A stretch of DNA of 64,000 nt. Source: Telmatactis stephensoni (taxonomy: Eukaryota; Cnidaria; Anthozoa; Actiniaria; Isophelliidae). Of this stretch, positions 22,736 to 33,439 are shown one piece after another (position 1 is the stretch's first letter; every line of letters starts with the position of its first letter). Position numbers and translations under genes: made by a program. The stretch is taken from positions 301,001-365,000 of the forward strand of contig JALIZF010001675.1 of the NCBI GenBank assembly GCA_029948255.1, read 5' to 3'. The notes beneath the pieces were generated by a model, which saw only the letters and a program-made list of their open reading frames with translations, did not search any database and had not been told where the DNA came from.

Positions 22736-23400
22736 TTTGTCAAGTTTAAATTAACAGAAATAGATTCAATGTTCCTCCACCGTCGGCTCAAGTTTGTTAA
22801 TCAGATGTTGATACCGACGTAAAATATGGTCCATCACCTTTTTTCACCTTAAGTGTCATTTTGACGTCATCTGTGTATCTATTAGAGTACAGACGTACGG
22901 AAAAATGGAATCTATTAGTTTTATACTAGCCTAATTGACATTTAGTGAGTGCTGCCTAATATTGTTTTTCGTTATACAATAAACCGATTGTAAGGTTGTT
23001 CGCTTCAGAAATCGAAGCGCGAAATGAAATGCATGATTCACTACAGAATATGCAAAAAATATTTCCAAAGAACCGGAATGTATTTTCTTTACAAATACCT
23101 CATTTTACATGGGACTACCATTAGCTTTTACAAACTATTACGTGACGCCGGATTGCTGTCATCTTGTCTTTCACGCCGTTGTATGCCCTTTGCCCTCTAT
23201 TTGAAACTAAATCTTGATAAACATTAGATCTGTCGTGAAGATGCGAAAAGCACGAGGTGATGCAAGGCAATTTAAAGGCACCAGATGGACTATTTAAGCT
23301 ATTATTTACCATAATTATTACTTCGAAAGATAGTATAAGAAATTGTAATACAATGAATTGAATATAATAACATATGGCAGCGTTTTCAAAGCATTACATG
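22736..23400. other. Intergenic; nothing recognised
   Basis: AT-rich sequence with an AATAAA near 22978. I see no gene. Confidence 0.4.
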
Positions 23401-23409
23401 AAGTAATCA

Positions 23410-23637
23410 GTTGACACTCAACGACGAGAAGACGCACATGATGCAATTAGAAGTGATTTGAAATTTGAAGATAAACTTAAATTGCCGACAATAGGAAAAG
23501 AACCTATTAATGAATATACAACACCATTTCTGGCAACTGTGGCTTTTCCAACATTATTTCCCGATGGAAAAGGTGATCCAACTAATCCTACTATAAAGAT
23601 AGATGTCCCTTTGACTGGAAGAATACAACATCTCTAA
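23410..23637 (+). pseudogene. Helitron replication-protein N-terminal relic
   Basis: One open stretch ends at a stop at 23635-23637 and reads [20 protein letters not shown], then [20 protein letters not shown] and [10 protein letters not shown]. The block N-E-x-T-T-P...[12 protein letters not shown] is typical of the helicase-like N-terminal region of Helitron Rep/helicase proteins. The Rep HUH motif and helicase are absent. I could not place the TC and CTRR ends. Confidence 0.7.
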
Positions 23638-23929
23638 AATCGCAACAGAAGAACGAATTTAATACTTGCAAGAAAACCACAATCACATAACTTACTGAAT
23701 GCCAGTAAGACGCTGAGCTGAGAGAACGGTGTTGAAGTTGCGAAATTTATAGTAAACACCCGAAAAGCATGGTGGGTCAAGTGGCTCGGTGTATTCTGGG
23801 ACAGCTAGAACAAAGAAATCTATTGTTCTGACTGTCGTCAAACTGCATGGTGGGTCAAGTTTGGTTGCATTGTGGGTATTCAAATCTCGATTTTTTCTGC
23901 CTACATATGCATATTGACTGTATTAGATT

Positions 23930-24120
23930 CGCTGCCTTGCTTCGCTCGCTTCACGCTCGCTCCGCTGCGGCAGCAATGATTCGTCGAAACATTTCAACCA
24001 ATCAGAGCGCTGTTATTATTCAATGACGTCGTCTATTGTCTGATTGGTTGTCGAGCAATCAGAGCGCGCGTATCATACTAATTGCTGCGAGCGAAGCGAG
24101 CAGCGACACTAATCTTGCAG
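23930..24120. repeat. GC-rich inverted repeat with CCAATC words
   Basis: GCTTCGCTCGCTTCACGCTC near 23940 and GCGAGCGAAGCGAGCAGCG near 24086 are inverted, with CAACCAATCAGAGCGC and GATTGGTTGTCGAGCAATCA between them. It looks like a MITE; the ends are not certain. Confidence 0.5.
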
Positions 24121-24186
24121 TGGGATTCCTGTGTGTCATGCGTGGGATGTTTATAGAGCTCTGAACTGCTCTGAACTCGATTGTTT

Positions 24187-25084
24187 GAGGGTCTCAATGG
24201 GGTTAAGCGTGAGTCGTGAAACGCTTAAAAAATTAACCGTGAGTCGTGAAAATTCGAAAAAAGTAATCGTGAGCCGTGAATAATTTTTGTAGCATGAGCC
24301 GTGATTTTCGTTTTTATAGTGCATTTAAGTGATCTAAAGTCTAGGTGAACTTTCCTGTGGCGCTGGGGCGTGAGACTATAGGCGTCAGCCAGGCGCTCAT
24401 GATCACTATGTCACTCTTGGTGGTCTTTGTCCAGGCGTCTCAGTTTTTACTCTCCTCAGTGTGTCAATGATTGACTAACTTGTGTAATTCGCGGTGTGAT
24501 AGTTTTTGCTTCGACTTCAGTGTACTTGAACTCGAATACTTAAAAAACTCTTGTGTTTATAAGACCATGTCCGTCATAAGAGACATGGTAAGCTTCTATC
24601 GGACGGGTGAAGAGAAGCCCTGTGAGCGGTATAAGGTCCATTTAAAGATTAATGACCAATTCTGACGAATTTAATTTTAATAACTAACTAGACGCATCAT
24701 CGTGATGGTTCATATTACGCAAATGCATAGTCTTTACTAATTTATGGCAGTCGCTAAGGCCCAAGAGTGTTTGAAAACACTGTCAAGCGAAAGGTAAGCT
24801 ATACGCCACGAGTTGATCGTCAGCTGCAAAGTAACATATCAACAAAGATCTGGAAGTTTGAACGTAGTAATAAAGTTTTAAAATGTATTAACATTTTTGC
24901 CAAAGAGACAAGCAGCCAAAAAGAAACAGCAATTCAATTCAAAACGAATTTTTTTCTTCGTGCTATATCGAAAATTCTTCAAAACGCTTACGTTAACCGT
25001 GATTCGGAAAAATTAATCGTGAGTCGTGAAAAAGCGATTTTTTTAAGCGTGAGTCGTGACTGATACCCCCCCATTGAGACCCTC
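24187..25084. mobile_element. 898-bp element with subterminal CGTGAGTCGTGAAA repeats
   Basis: The ends GAGGGTCTCAATGGGG and CCCCATTGAGACCCTC are perfect inverted repeats, with TTGTTT repeated at 24181-24186 and 25085-25090. Inside both ends are clustered copies of AAGCGTGAGTCGTGAA-like words (about four at the left and two or three at the right), which may be transposase binding sites. Open frames inside (for example 24767-25063 +) give no recognised domain. It is most likely a non-autonomous DNA transposon; the superfamily is unassigned. Confidence 0.8.
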
Positions 25085-25090
25085 TTGTTT

Positions 25091-26609
25091 GGCATGGATT
25101 GGCATGTCATTGGCATGTATGTATGTAGACATAGCATGTATACAATTTGTCTGCGCATGTCTGTGTTTTGGGCTTGAAATTCATTTGCATATCGAATGCA
25201 AGAAAGTTTATGTTGACATGCGACACGGAATATTTGGCTGGCTATCTCGTTCTTCAAAATTATGTTCAACTACCGAAATACTGAGACAACTAAAACATGA
25301 GCAGTCTACCTACCGTTAGTGCGCTGTGGATAATTATCCAAACTGAAGGCACTCCAGATGGGAAAATATCACGCGTCAAAGTCAGTAGAAAGTTATGAGA
25401 AGGACCAGAACTCCGCACTTTCGAGTAACTAATATTGTGGGCGCTAAATTTATATGTAAGGTACGTTAAGCAGTGGAAGCCATTAACAACAAGTTACTGT
25501 GTTGATTAGACCCGATAAGGGTATTTTAGACTCCATCGATCGTTTAATAGTAATTAGCCATGTTTACTGGAATGTCGTACTTTTTCGCTCAAAATTCTTG
25601 CAATTCACTTTCAAAATTTGACATCTTAGACTGCGCCCCCAGCAAATTTATTTAGTAATTCGCTTTTTCCACGTTTCTTTCTTGCAAAACTGAGCTTTTT
25701 TTAGTCCATACTCGTGGTCCCAACACATCTTTCTGTCTCGTAAGAACCTAATACTCAACTAATATGCGCCTATTTTTTAAAGGTATTCTCAGAGTTATTC
25801 TATCAGGTTTTGTGTTGGGCTTCCTGTGTTCAAACGCATGAGTCAAGGTGGCGATTTATTTCAGAAAACAACTCTTGAATAGAAGCTAAAGAGACAACAA
25901 ATGAAGAAAGACCAAGAAACAACTTCCGATGACAACGGTATCCGTGTTATCCGCGGTATCCGCGAAGTCGAAATGCCGGATGTAAAGCATTTTTGTGAAC
26001 GTGTTTCCAAGCACGTTGTTTGCATGCAAATTTCAGCGATGAATTTATTGCTCTTTTATAAAGTATATAAAACGCTACTTCATACGGCACAAACTGTATG
26101 CCTCAGTATATAAAAATAGGTCATTAACTTCTAGATAAATGTTGCAGATTATAAAATATAGGCTACCGAATTTAGTTAATTTTAACAAGGCTTGAACCCG
26201 GCTGTACTGTAAACATTGCTTGAAATCACATGGAGGGACCAGGAGTTTCCACCAAAAAAGCTCTGTTTTACAAGAACGAAGTCTTTTGACGTGTTACGTA
26301 CGTCATGAATAATTCAAAAATCAAAAGTTGCTTTCACATGGACGCAAAAAGATTGTAGGCTTAAATCACATTTCACGTCAAAATAAATCAGCCCTTCACG
26401 TTTGACGCAAATGGTGAGTATAGGATAGGGGACCCTGAGAGGGCTGCCTTCTTGTAACAAAAATGAGAAGGAATGAAGGAGAAATGTCCGAAAAAAAATT
26501 ACGGAGGAGGGAGAAAAATGGCATTAATAGTGAGGAGGGAAGGATATTGCAATGCCTGTTCCTCTCCGCTCTTTATATATAACATTTCTTATAGTCCACA
26601 GGAAGACTG
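25091..26609. other. Intergenic; nothing recognised
   Basis: Only short, unconvincing open frames. The sequence is AT-rich with no repeat termini I can define. Confidence 0.4.
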
Positions 26610-26610
26610 A

Positions 26611-26848
26611 GAGATTAAGCATCACGTACAAGGCAAACGGCAAACGACAGAGAGGAACACGTGACCTATGAATTTCGCACCTGACGTTGCGCGTTTGGTA
26701 CTCAAACGAAAGAGCAACTTTTCACGTTTACGGTAAACGCAAAATGATTCATCCTCGCGTTGAAACAGCAACGCCAGACGCGAAAAAAGCAGGTCACGTG
26801 ATCCTCTTTGCCGTTTGCCGTTTCTCGTGTACGTGATGCTTAATCTCT
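26611..26848. mobile_element. ~238-bp palindromic MITE
   Basis: GAGATTAAGCATCACGTACA at the left and GTACGTGATGCTTAATCTC at the right are inverted. CACGTGACC and GGTCACGTG lie further in, with AAACGGCAAACG words on both sides. A partial copy lies at 17846-18035. Confidence 0.75.
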
Positions 26849-27300
26849 CTATTTCAAAGTACGCGTACGTGATATCAAGAGAGCATAAATACTTATTTAT
26901 GCTCTCTTGGTGATATGGATTTTTTCCGCTCTGGCTTACGCAAATAGCCACCGATGCTGACAGCTTGGATACTTAAGAGTTTGTTGCTTGAGCGGAAACT
27001 CGAATTTCTTGAAGGCATGCATAAATTCGTTGAGCCAAAATACAAAGGTTACTACGTTTCTAGATGAATGAAGAATTGGTTCTATTCCAAATTATGCTGA
27101 TCATGCTTTCGACGATCGGGTAGTTGGTATATTCGACCAACTTAACGTGGGTAAGGAAGTCTGGTCAAGAGATACATAATCCAACATAACTCTGTGTAGA
27201 GGGCAAAGATTCTCACCAAAACAAGCCTCGTGTATCTCGATGAGAACTTTAATCTTTTGAATAGGAGCTAGTAAAGAAAAACGTTACGTCGATGAGAAAT

Positions 27301-27740
27301 CCCGGGGGGGGACTCCTATATATAAGAGGGGGGGACTCCTATATATAAGAGGACGGGGATGCTAGTCGGAAATTTTAAAAATGACCCCTAAAAGGTACCC
27401 AAGTCATATCCGGGGTGGGCGTGACAATACATGTTTAGGTACCAGGTACCAAGGTACCAACTCAAAAACACTAAATTTAACATTTTGCAAATCTAAGTCA
27501 ATCAAGCGATCAATTGTGTCTATTTATATGCGAACAATTTGATGGTCGTGCAATCCGATCTTTGTTTCCAGTATTTAATCGTTGATGGAGGAAAAAATCA
27601 CCCTAAAAGGTACCAGCCAGGTCTCTAGTAGTCCACTAAAGTCTGAGATACCCTAAAAGGTACCAGATCGCTGATTTTGACCCCTAAAAGGTACGACGAG
27701 CATCCCCGTCCATTTCCGATCGGAGTCCCCCTCCCCGGGT
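27301..27740. repeat. GGTACC-box repeat, copy 3 (opposite orientation)
   Basis: GGGGGGACTCCTATATATAAGAGG, partly duplicated, is followed by ATGACCCCTAAAAGGTACC, then a cluster of GGTACC words and three more CCCTAAAAGGTACC boxes up to CATCCCCGTCCATTTCCGATCGG. It is the longest copy and shows five or more boxes. Confidence 0.8.
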
Positions 27741-27933
27741 GAGAAATATGCTCTCAAACTCACGTAACAAACACATTTCTTGGCAGTCGCCATATAATTG
27801 GACGACCAATTTTTCTGTTTCCGCAGAGGTCCGACATAAATACATAAATAAACACAGACCGCTAATCGCGCCAATCTTTCTATTTTGATCGCAAAGTCTA
27901 GAAGTGTTTCTACAAGTTAGTGAGTAAATTTCA

Positions 27934-29761
27934 GTGTCTGACGCTGCAGCACAGAAGCAGAAATCGAAGGCCAAGAAGCCCGTCAAACATCCTAAATACA
28001 GCGGGATGGTCAAGGATGCTCGTCCCGCCAGAGAAATACATCAAGGGCAACTAAAAGGTCGGAGACAACTATAGAACTCACCTGAAACTGGCTCTCAAGC
28101 GCATGGTTGAGAGTGGAAGTCTTGTCCACACCAAAGGCAAAGGTGCATCTGGTTCATTCAAGCTCAACAAGGAAGTCAAGGAAAAGAAACCAAAGAAGAA
28201 GGTCGTGAAGAAACCTGCAGCCAAGAAAGCCGCGACAATGAAAGCAGGTAAGAAGCTAGATAGCTGCCAAGAAATCGGCCAAGAAGCAGAGGAGGATGGA
28301 CAGTGGCGCGCAAAGGATCATGGTTCAAAATGAAATTCTAACTCAGTTGACTCCAACCATCGAGGTGATAACATCAATAGAGGCTCTCAAACAACAACAC
28401 TATCGATCAAGAATATAGGTTTTCGAGAGTACCGACTTAGTAATAATACACTGTATCGATCCATCATATCCATTCGAATTGACAGCACCAAGTTTACCTT
28501 CCCCCTTCCCTGGCGATGCCGGAAAGTCATCTACTGCCATTTCAGCTTGGTAAATATATTCGCCTCCAGAAAGGCGCCTTCTGGTCGTTCCATCGTGCGA
28601 TACATCTATCCAAAAGTTTGCAAACCTTAACTCTCCATGTCTTGTTAGAGTACACAGAAGCATTATTTCTCAGATAAGCTATTTTGTAAGTTTTATCAGT
28701 TAGTTCATAGCTTTGATTCCTTATCAGTTATGAAAGTCGAGATACCGATATTATAACTACAGCGGAAATATAATGTTTGGCAAATTTAGCAAAGCTTATA
28801 TGTAAAACTATGCTGAATGAATCAGGGATTTTCTTGACGTAGGTTTATTGTATTTGCTTTTTGTAGGCTTCTTGCCTGGAATTATTAAATGTCGCCATGA
28901 GGAACATGCTTTCTCTCCGACCGGAACAAGATTTTAAATGGACCGGACTGCTTCTGCTTTGAATTGGAAGCGTTCATACTAATAAAAAACATAAAAGGAA
29001 GGCTTTTTAGGCGTGAATGAAGCTTCATAATAATAATATCCCTTCTAGTATTTTAAGATTTCCTTGGATTTTCCAAGTTTACTATTGCTGGGTTGCATCC
29101 ATACCTTCGGGAATCCAAAGACAATGAAGCGGTAGCCATGTTGGATGAACAAACAATAAACGCTAATGAGAAATCTTTTGTTGAAGTTCATCCAAGATGG
29201 CTGCCGTGACGTCACATGCAACCCAAGAAACCTGAAACAGGAAACCTGACATTGACCAGAGTATTTTTGTCACCTTCTGGAACAAGATGGCAAATTTTCT
29301 TGGTTTTCAAACCGCTCTATCTCTGAAACCGCTGAGGGGGCAAATGGGTGCAACCACTTAAAATCAAAGTTCAGTTCTTGAACTTTCCAGATATGTAAAT
29401 TTTGTTGGCTTATTCGCTAACAATATGTGATTTCACATGGTTTGAAAGTACCTACTCTGCAGAGTTTATCTCGGCGAGAAGTATCATGCGTGACTGAAAA
29501 TGATGACAAAAGTTTAATTGAAAATATCACTTGTCTTTCCGATATTTAATGTCAGTTCGATTCCTTGATAACTCAACATTGATTCTGAAGACTTAAATTG
29601 CAAAGTTTCAACTAAATTCAAAAGAAAAATTCCGTATTTATCGCCTTTGTATGTATTTCGAGTGAATAATCTGTCACGCCAGAAGCGACCTTGAAGGAGC
29701 AAGTTTGATTGGTCTAACGTATCACGTGGGAAGTGTCCATCCTCCTCTGGCCAAGAAGTAA
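27934..29761 (+). pseudogene. Linker histone H1 pseudogene, split by a transposon
   Basis: The remnant reads VSDAAAQKQKSKAKKPVKHP, where GTG stands in place of the expected ATG. The globular domain is shortened and frameshifted (KYSGMVKDA, then YIKGN and [20 protein letters not shown] in other frames), followed by [11 protein letters not shown] and a [15 protein letters not shown] tail. The frame is interrupted at 28287 by a 1463-bp insertion and resumes at 29750 with AKK and a TAA at 29759-29761. A decayed histone 3' stem-loop lies 30 bases further on. Loss of the start codon, deletion in the globular domain and the insertion make it non-functional. Confidence 0.8.
28287..29749. mobile_element. 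1463-bp transposon inside the H1 pseudogene, 9-bp duplication
   Basis: Ends CAGAGGAGGATGGACA and TGTCCATCCTCCTCTG are inverted. GCCAAGAAG occurs at 28278-28286 and again at 29750-29758, so joining the flanks gives the H1 tail in frame. An open frame at 28663-28400 (-) is the longest inside but I do not recognise it. A smaller repeat with GGGTTGCAT ends lies near 29091-29225. A target of 8-9 bp fits Merlin- or hAT-like elements. Confidence 0.8.
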
Positions 29762-29789
29762 AGAGATCGCACATACATACACAACCAAA

Positions 29790-29809
29790 ACGGCTCTTTT
29801 AGGAGTCAC
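29790..29809 (+). terminator. Decayed histone-mRNA 3' stem-loop
   Basis: GGCTCTTTTAGGAGTCAC resembles the replication-dependent histone stem-loop (GGCTCTTTTNAGAGCCACC) with stem changes that leave G-U pairs and mismatches. Its place 30 bases after the H1 stop supports the pseudogene call. Confidence 0.6.
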
Positions 29810-30445
29810 GCACCCACATAAATAAAAGCGATGATATAGATGCTCTTCATAGTAAGAAATGTACCCGGCCAAAAAATTCAGCGGACAAATTGCGCGCCGC
29901 TTCGACTTCGCTCGTGCGTAGTGATTCGAAATAATAAATATGTAACAAGAAACAGCAAGCATTACCACTTCAGTTCGATTTCGAAGCCAAGCACCCTTTT
30001 CTACTTTAATAACTGATTATAGTACGAAATGTAAATGGTGTCAATGTCATCCCGTTATCTGAGGACAGTTCCTGGTGAAATCAATGTGCATGGTTGACAC
30101 CTCCGGTAAGCGACTAGTCTCGTATAACAAGATTACATTAATTTTACCGAAACGCGAGTAGTTGCCAGTAAATGGCAACTGGCCAGTCGAGATTTGGGTC
30201 GCGCGCATCTCCGTTTTCTTTCCATGACCAAATATCGAATTCTTATTAGAGTATGATCACTTGGCGTCTCAAACTACTGAATGTCAACTGGAAATCTTCT
30301 ATGATTATAAAGAGTAAAATAAATTATAAAGAGTATGTTGTTTTTCTTTTGCCATGAAGTTTTTACTTCGATCCAGTGTCGTGACCGTTTTTGCTTTTGC
30401 CATCCATGAAGTTTCGCCGTGAACCTGAGCTAGTTTTTGCTTTTA
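29810..30445. other. Intergenic; nothing recognised
   Basis: Some short palindromic words (CAGTAAATGGCAACTGGCCA) but no gene. Confidence 0.4.
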
Positions 30446-30589
30446 GAGCAAGATTTTGTATGAGTGTGAAACGGACCGCGCCGTGCCGTGACCGTGTCAG
30501 TGCCGTGTTGTCTATAAAAACATTCGAAATTCCTACCGTGACCGTGCGGTGACTGTGCGGTACCGTTTTCAGTCATACGAAATCTACTC
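30446..30589. mobile_element. MITE family A, copy 2
   Basis: GAGCAAGATTTTGTATGAGTG to CGAAATCTACTC, flanked by TA at 30444-30445 and 30590-30591. The interior CCGTGCCGTGACC words match the copies at 1546 and 63390. Confidence 0.85.
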
Positions 30590-30848
30590 TATGGGCCACC
30601 GTATTTGACTGTTGTTTTTGGTTCTTCTTTAAGTGGTAAAATCTCGAACAGAGAGAGCAAGCCGTGAAGTTACTAGGTCTTATGATTTAGATATTATTTT
30701 AATATGTGAATAAAATAATGTATTCTAAGATTTTTCTTTATCGAAAATTGTCATGGAAACAGAGTTTGGGCGCGAATTTGGGTATCCTGTGTAGTGTCCA
30801 GTCTCTGGCATTCGATCGAGTCCTTAGAAACCATTCATCCATTCCAAA

Positions 30849-31872
30849 ATGGCAACCATTATTGTCAACTTAATCTTTGTCTTCGCTGTAACGATCGTTT
30901 GTGGCGCTGTAGTTTTTCAGATTCTTCCCAGAATCTTCCCAAAGATCCGTAAATACCTACTGGCCCAGCAAACCATCAGCTACATCCAAACAGTTCCAAT
31001 TTTGTTTATGTTTGCGAGTTTAGTATATTTGTTTTTGTCCAGTTATCTTCAATCTCACGTTGGGAACGATGCCTATTATACAGTCCTAGGCTGGGCCCAT
31101 ATCCTCTTTGTGGCTTACGACGTCGCAAATGTGGTGTTCAACTACCTTTCTGCCGTGCTGATCTCTCCCTGGCTACCCACTAACTCAGGAAGAATATGTC
31201 CGAGGCAGAAGTTTTATCAAGAGATACGAAATGTGCGCCAAGTGTAACCGAATTCGTAGCTTTGGAACACACCATTGTTCTTGGTGTAATAAATGTGTCA
31301 GAATGATGTGCCATCATTGCCCGTTCACAAACAACTGCGTTGGACTCAAGAACTACGTCTACTACTACAGTTTCCTTGGATACGCGTTTGTTGGAATGAT
31401 GTACGCTACATATCTCGGTTACTTCCCTTTTATTGAGTGTTACACATCTCTTGGAGTGAGCTTTTTATCCTCAATGCTCGATTCACCCCACTTTGACGAA
31501 ATGCATAGATACACAGATTTCAAGACCAAGCTCCAAGGAGCTGTTGATGCCCCAGCAATGTGCCAAGAAATGGGGGAGTATATAGTGGTATTGGCACCAG
31601 TTGTAGTTATCACAGTCTTTATGGGTCTACTCTTTGGCTTCCAAACCCTTCTTCTGCTCTCAGATCTGTCCATTGTGGATTTCTATGAAGTATTTGGAAG
31701 GTCAAGCTCTGTAATAGACTTCTTCAAGACTTTGTATGTCAGCATCAGGAAGAAGAAAAAGTCCAGGTTTTGGTTAATGGTCTACTCACAGAAGAGCTGC
31801 TGGTGGAAGTTCTTTGTGCCAAGTTTTATTGATGTGGATGTAGACTTGGTGGACACTAAAATGGACATGTAA
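30849..31872 (+). pseudogene. Palmitoyltransferase-like gene with CHHC motif and a one-base frameshift
   Basis: An intronless relative of the gene at 14813-15766. The first frame (30849 to about 31169) gives a membrane N-terminus ending VFNYLSAVLISP. The second frame (from about 31170 to 31872) continues with a GYP motif and then CAKCNRIRSFGTHHCSWCNK, CVRMMCHHCPFTNNCVG, more membrane segments and a basic tail. The break falls exactly in the SPGYP motif, where a run CCC carries one base too many (31167-31169). Read without it, the protein would be about 340 residues. The DHHC aspartate is a cysteine here (CHHC at 31309-31320), and PF replaces PW. The rest is well preserved, so the gene may be a young pseudogene, a polymorphism or a sequencing error. 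Confidence 0.8.
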
Positions 31873-31943
31873 TAACTACTGCACCTAGAACAGTTTTCAT
31901 AGGGCAGGGAAAACACAACATAACTGTGGCAGGAATTTAGAAA

Positions 31944-32146
31944 TGTGTAGTTCCAGAAAATATCCATACCCCTACCACAGAGAGAATTTGTAAATACCCC
32001 CCCCCCCCCCCCCCCAATCCTCTGAACTTCCATTTTTCTTCCATACAAACTCTGTAATTTTGTTCTTTCTCTGACGGCCCCTCCCCCTCCTCTCTAGAAT
32101 TTCCAATTTCCACCGTGGTTGGGGTATGGATATTTTCTGAAACTGT
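31944..32146. mobile_element. MITE family B, copy 2
   Basis: GTGTAGTTCCAGAAAATATC at the left and GGTATGGATATTTTCTGAAAC at the right are inverted. An oligo-C run of about 18 lies inside. It sits just downstream of the CHHC gene. Confidence 0.7.
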
Positions 32147-33439
32147 TCTTATTAAAAGCATCGTTCTATAGTATGGTACTGTCAGTTTCCCGCTCATATG
32201 AATACTGCTGTATCAAAGTTTAAAACCACTTACAGGGTGTCAGGACAGGAGTGAGTGCAAAGGTTTAGGATTTGGTAGCACACTCTTTTGTTTGTCTTTC
32301 CAGCCACACAAGTTAGAAATGTAAAACATTAAATTAATAATCAAGTACTTCTCAATGACAATCAGATTTGAATCTTAGCAAAGTAATTGCAATTTTGTGT
32401 GCGTGTGTGTGTTGGGGTGGGGGGTGGGGGGATTGGTTCTACAAGGTTCTCTTTAATTTCCTCATGAGAAATTCTTGGATCTTAATCCATTACATAATAA
32501 ATTACAAAACAATCATCATGCACTTGGCTTTCATTTGGTATCCAATATCATTTCTTGCACATTAAAAGCAAAGCTATAATTTAATATTGCACCCAAGGTA
32601 ATGTTATTTTTCTAATAATTTATTAATTTAGTAGAGCGATAGCACTAAAACCGTGAAACAAGTACTAACTAAAAAGTACAAATAGTACTAATGAAACAAT
32701 AGAAAACAAAGGGTTTTCCACTATTTGTCTCCATTTAGTTACTAAGTTATTTCACGGTTTAAGTGTTATCGCTCTATTATTTTCAATATTAAATATATTT
32801 AAGAAAAATGTTTGCTATGCCATTTTTGTAATTTATACTTAATTGTAAATATGTACCAACACATGGTTCAAATATAAAGTTTGTATTTTCAAAGCATTTT
32901 AAGCACTCTTTATTTAATGTCACTTTCAAGCACTTTTTTTCTAAGCTTGGATAAATGTATAACACTGTACATTACTTTTGTGTATAGGCATGATAAAACA
33001 CATGTTTGCTGAGTAAGTTTTCATGTTTTCACTCATTAAATAAAAGCACTGTCTTACATATGATGTCCTGACTGTTTGTTTAACCAGAGATGAAAATGAT
33101 TCAAAATGTGACAACAATGTCCAGAAAACTATAACTTTGTTTACACAACAAGTTTTGTCAATGGCATCCCTAACTAGGCACCACTCCTAAATGTTAAGCT
33201 TGTTGATTTTTTGTTTACACAACAAAATGTTCAATAAAATTTTGGGCACTGACCAAGGCCAAACACATTCCTTTTACACAAAAAAGTTATTGATCATTGG
33301 TATATCATGGCTTAATTAGTTACACTTAGGTGTCCAAAATGTTCATGGTGTAAACTGGGTTTGTACTGGACTATGGAGCAACGTAATATTTCTTTTTTCC
33401 TGCAATCACAATATTTTTTGAAGATTCTTGGACCTTTCT
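32147..33439. other. Intergenic; one MITE, otherwise nothing recognised
   Basis: Apart from the element at 32634-32774 this is AT-rich. On the minus strand AATAAA near 32910 could serve the EF-hand gene as a poly(A) signal, which would give a ~500-base 3' UTR (inference). Confidence 0.4.
32634..32774. mobile_element. 141-bp MITE with TA duplication (family C), copy 1
   Basis: GAGCGATAGCACT to AGTGTTATCGCTC, flanked by TA at 32632-32633 and 32775-32776. The core AACAATAGAAAACAAAGG is shared with 47288-47430. Confidence 0.8.

Noticed and set aside
26622..26951. 109-codon minus frame
   Set aside because: Lies almost wholly in a palindromic MITE.
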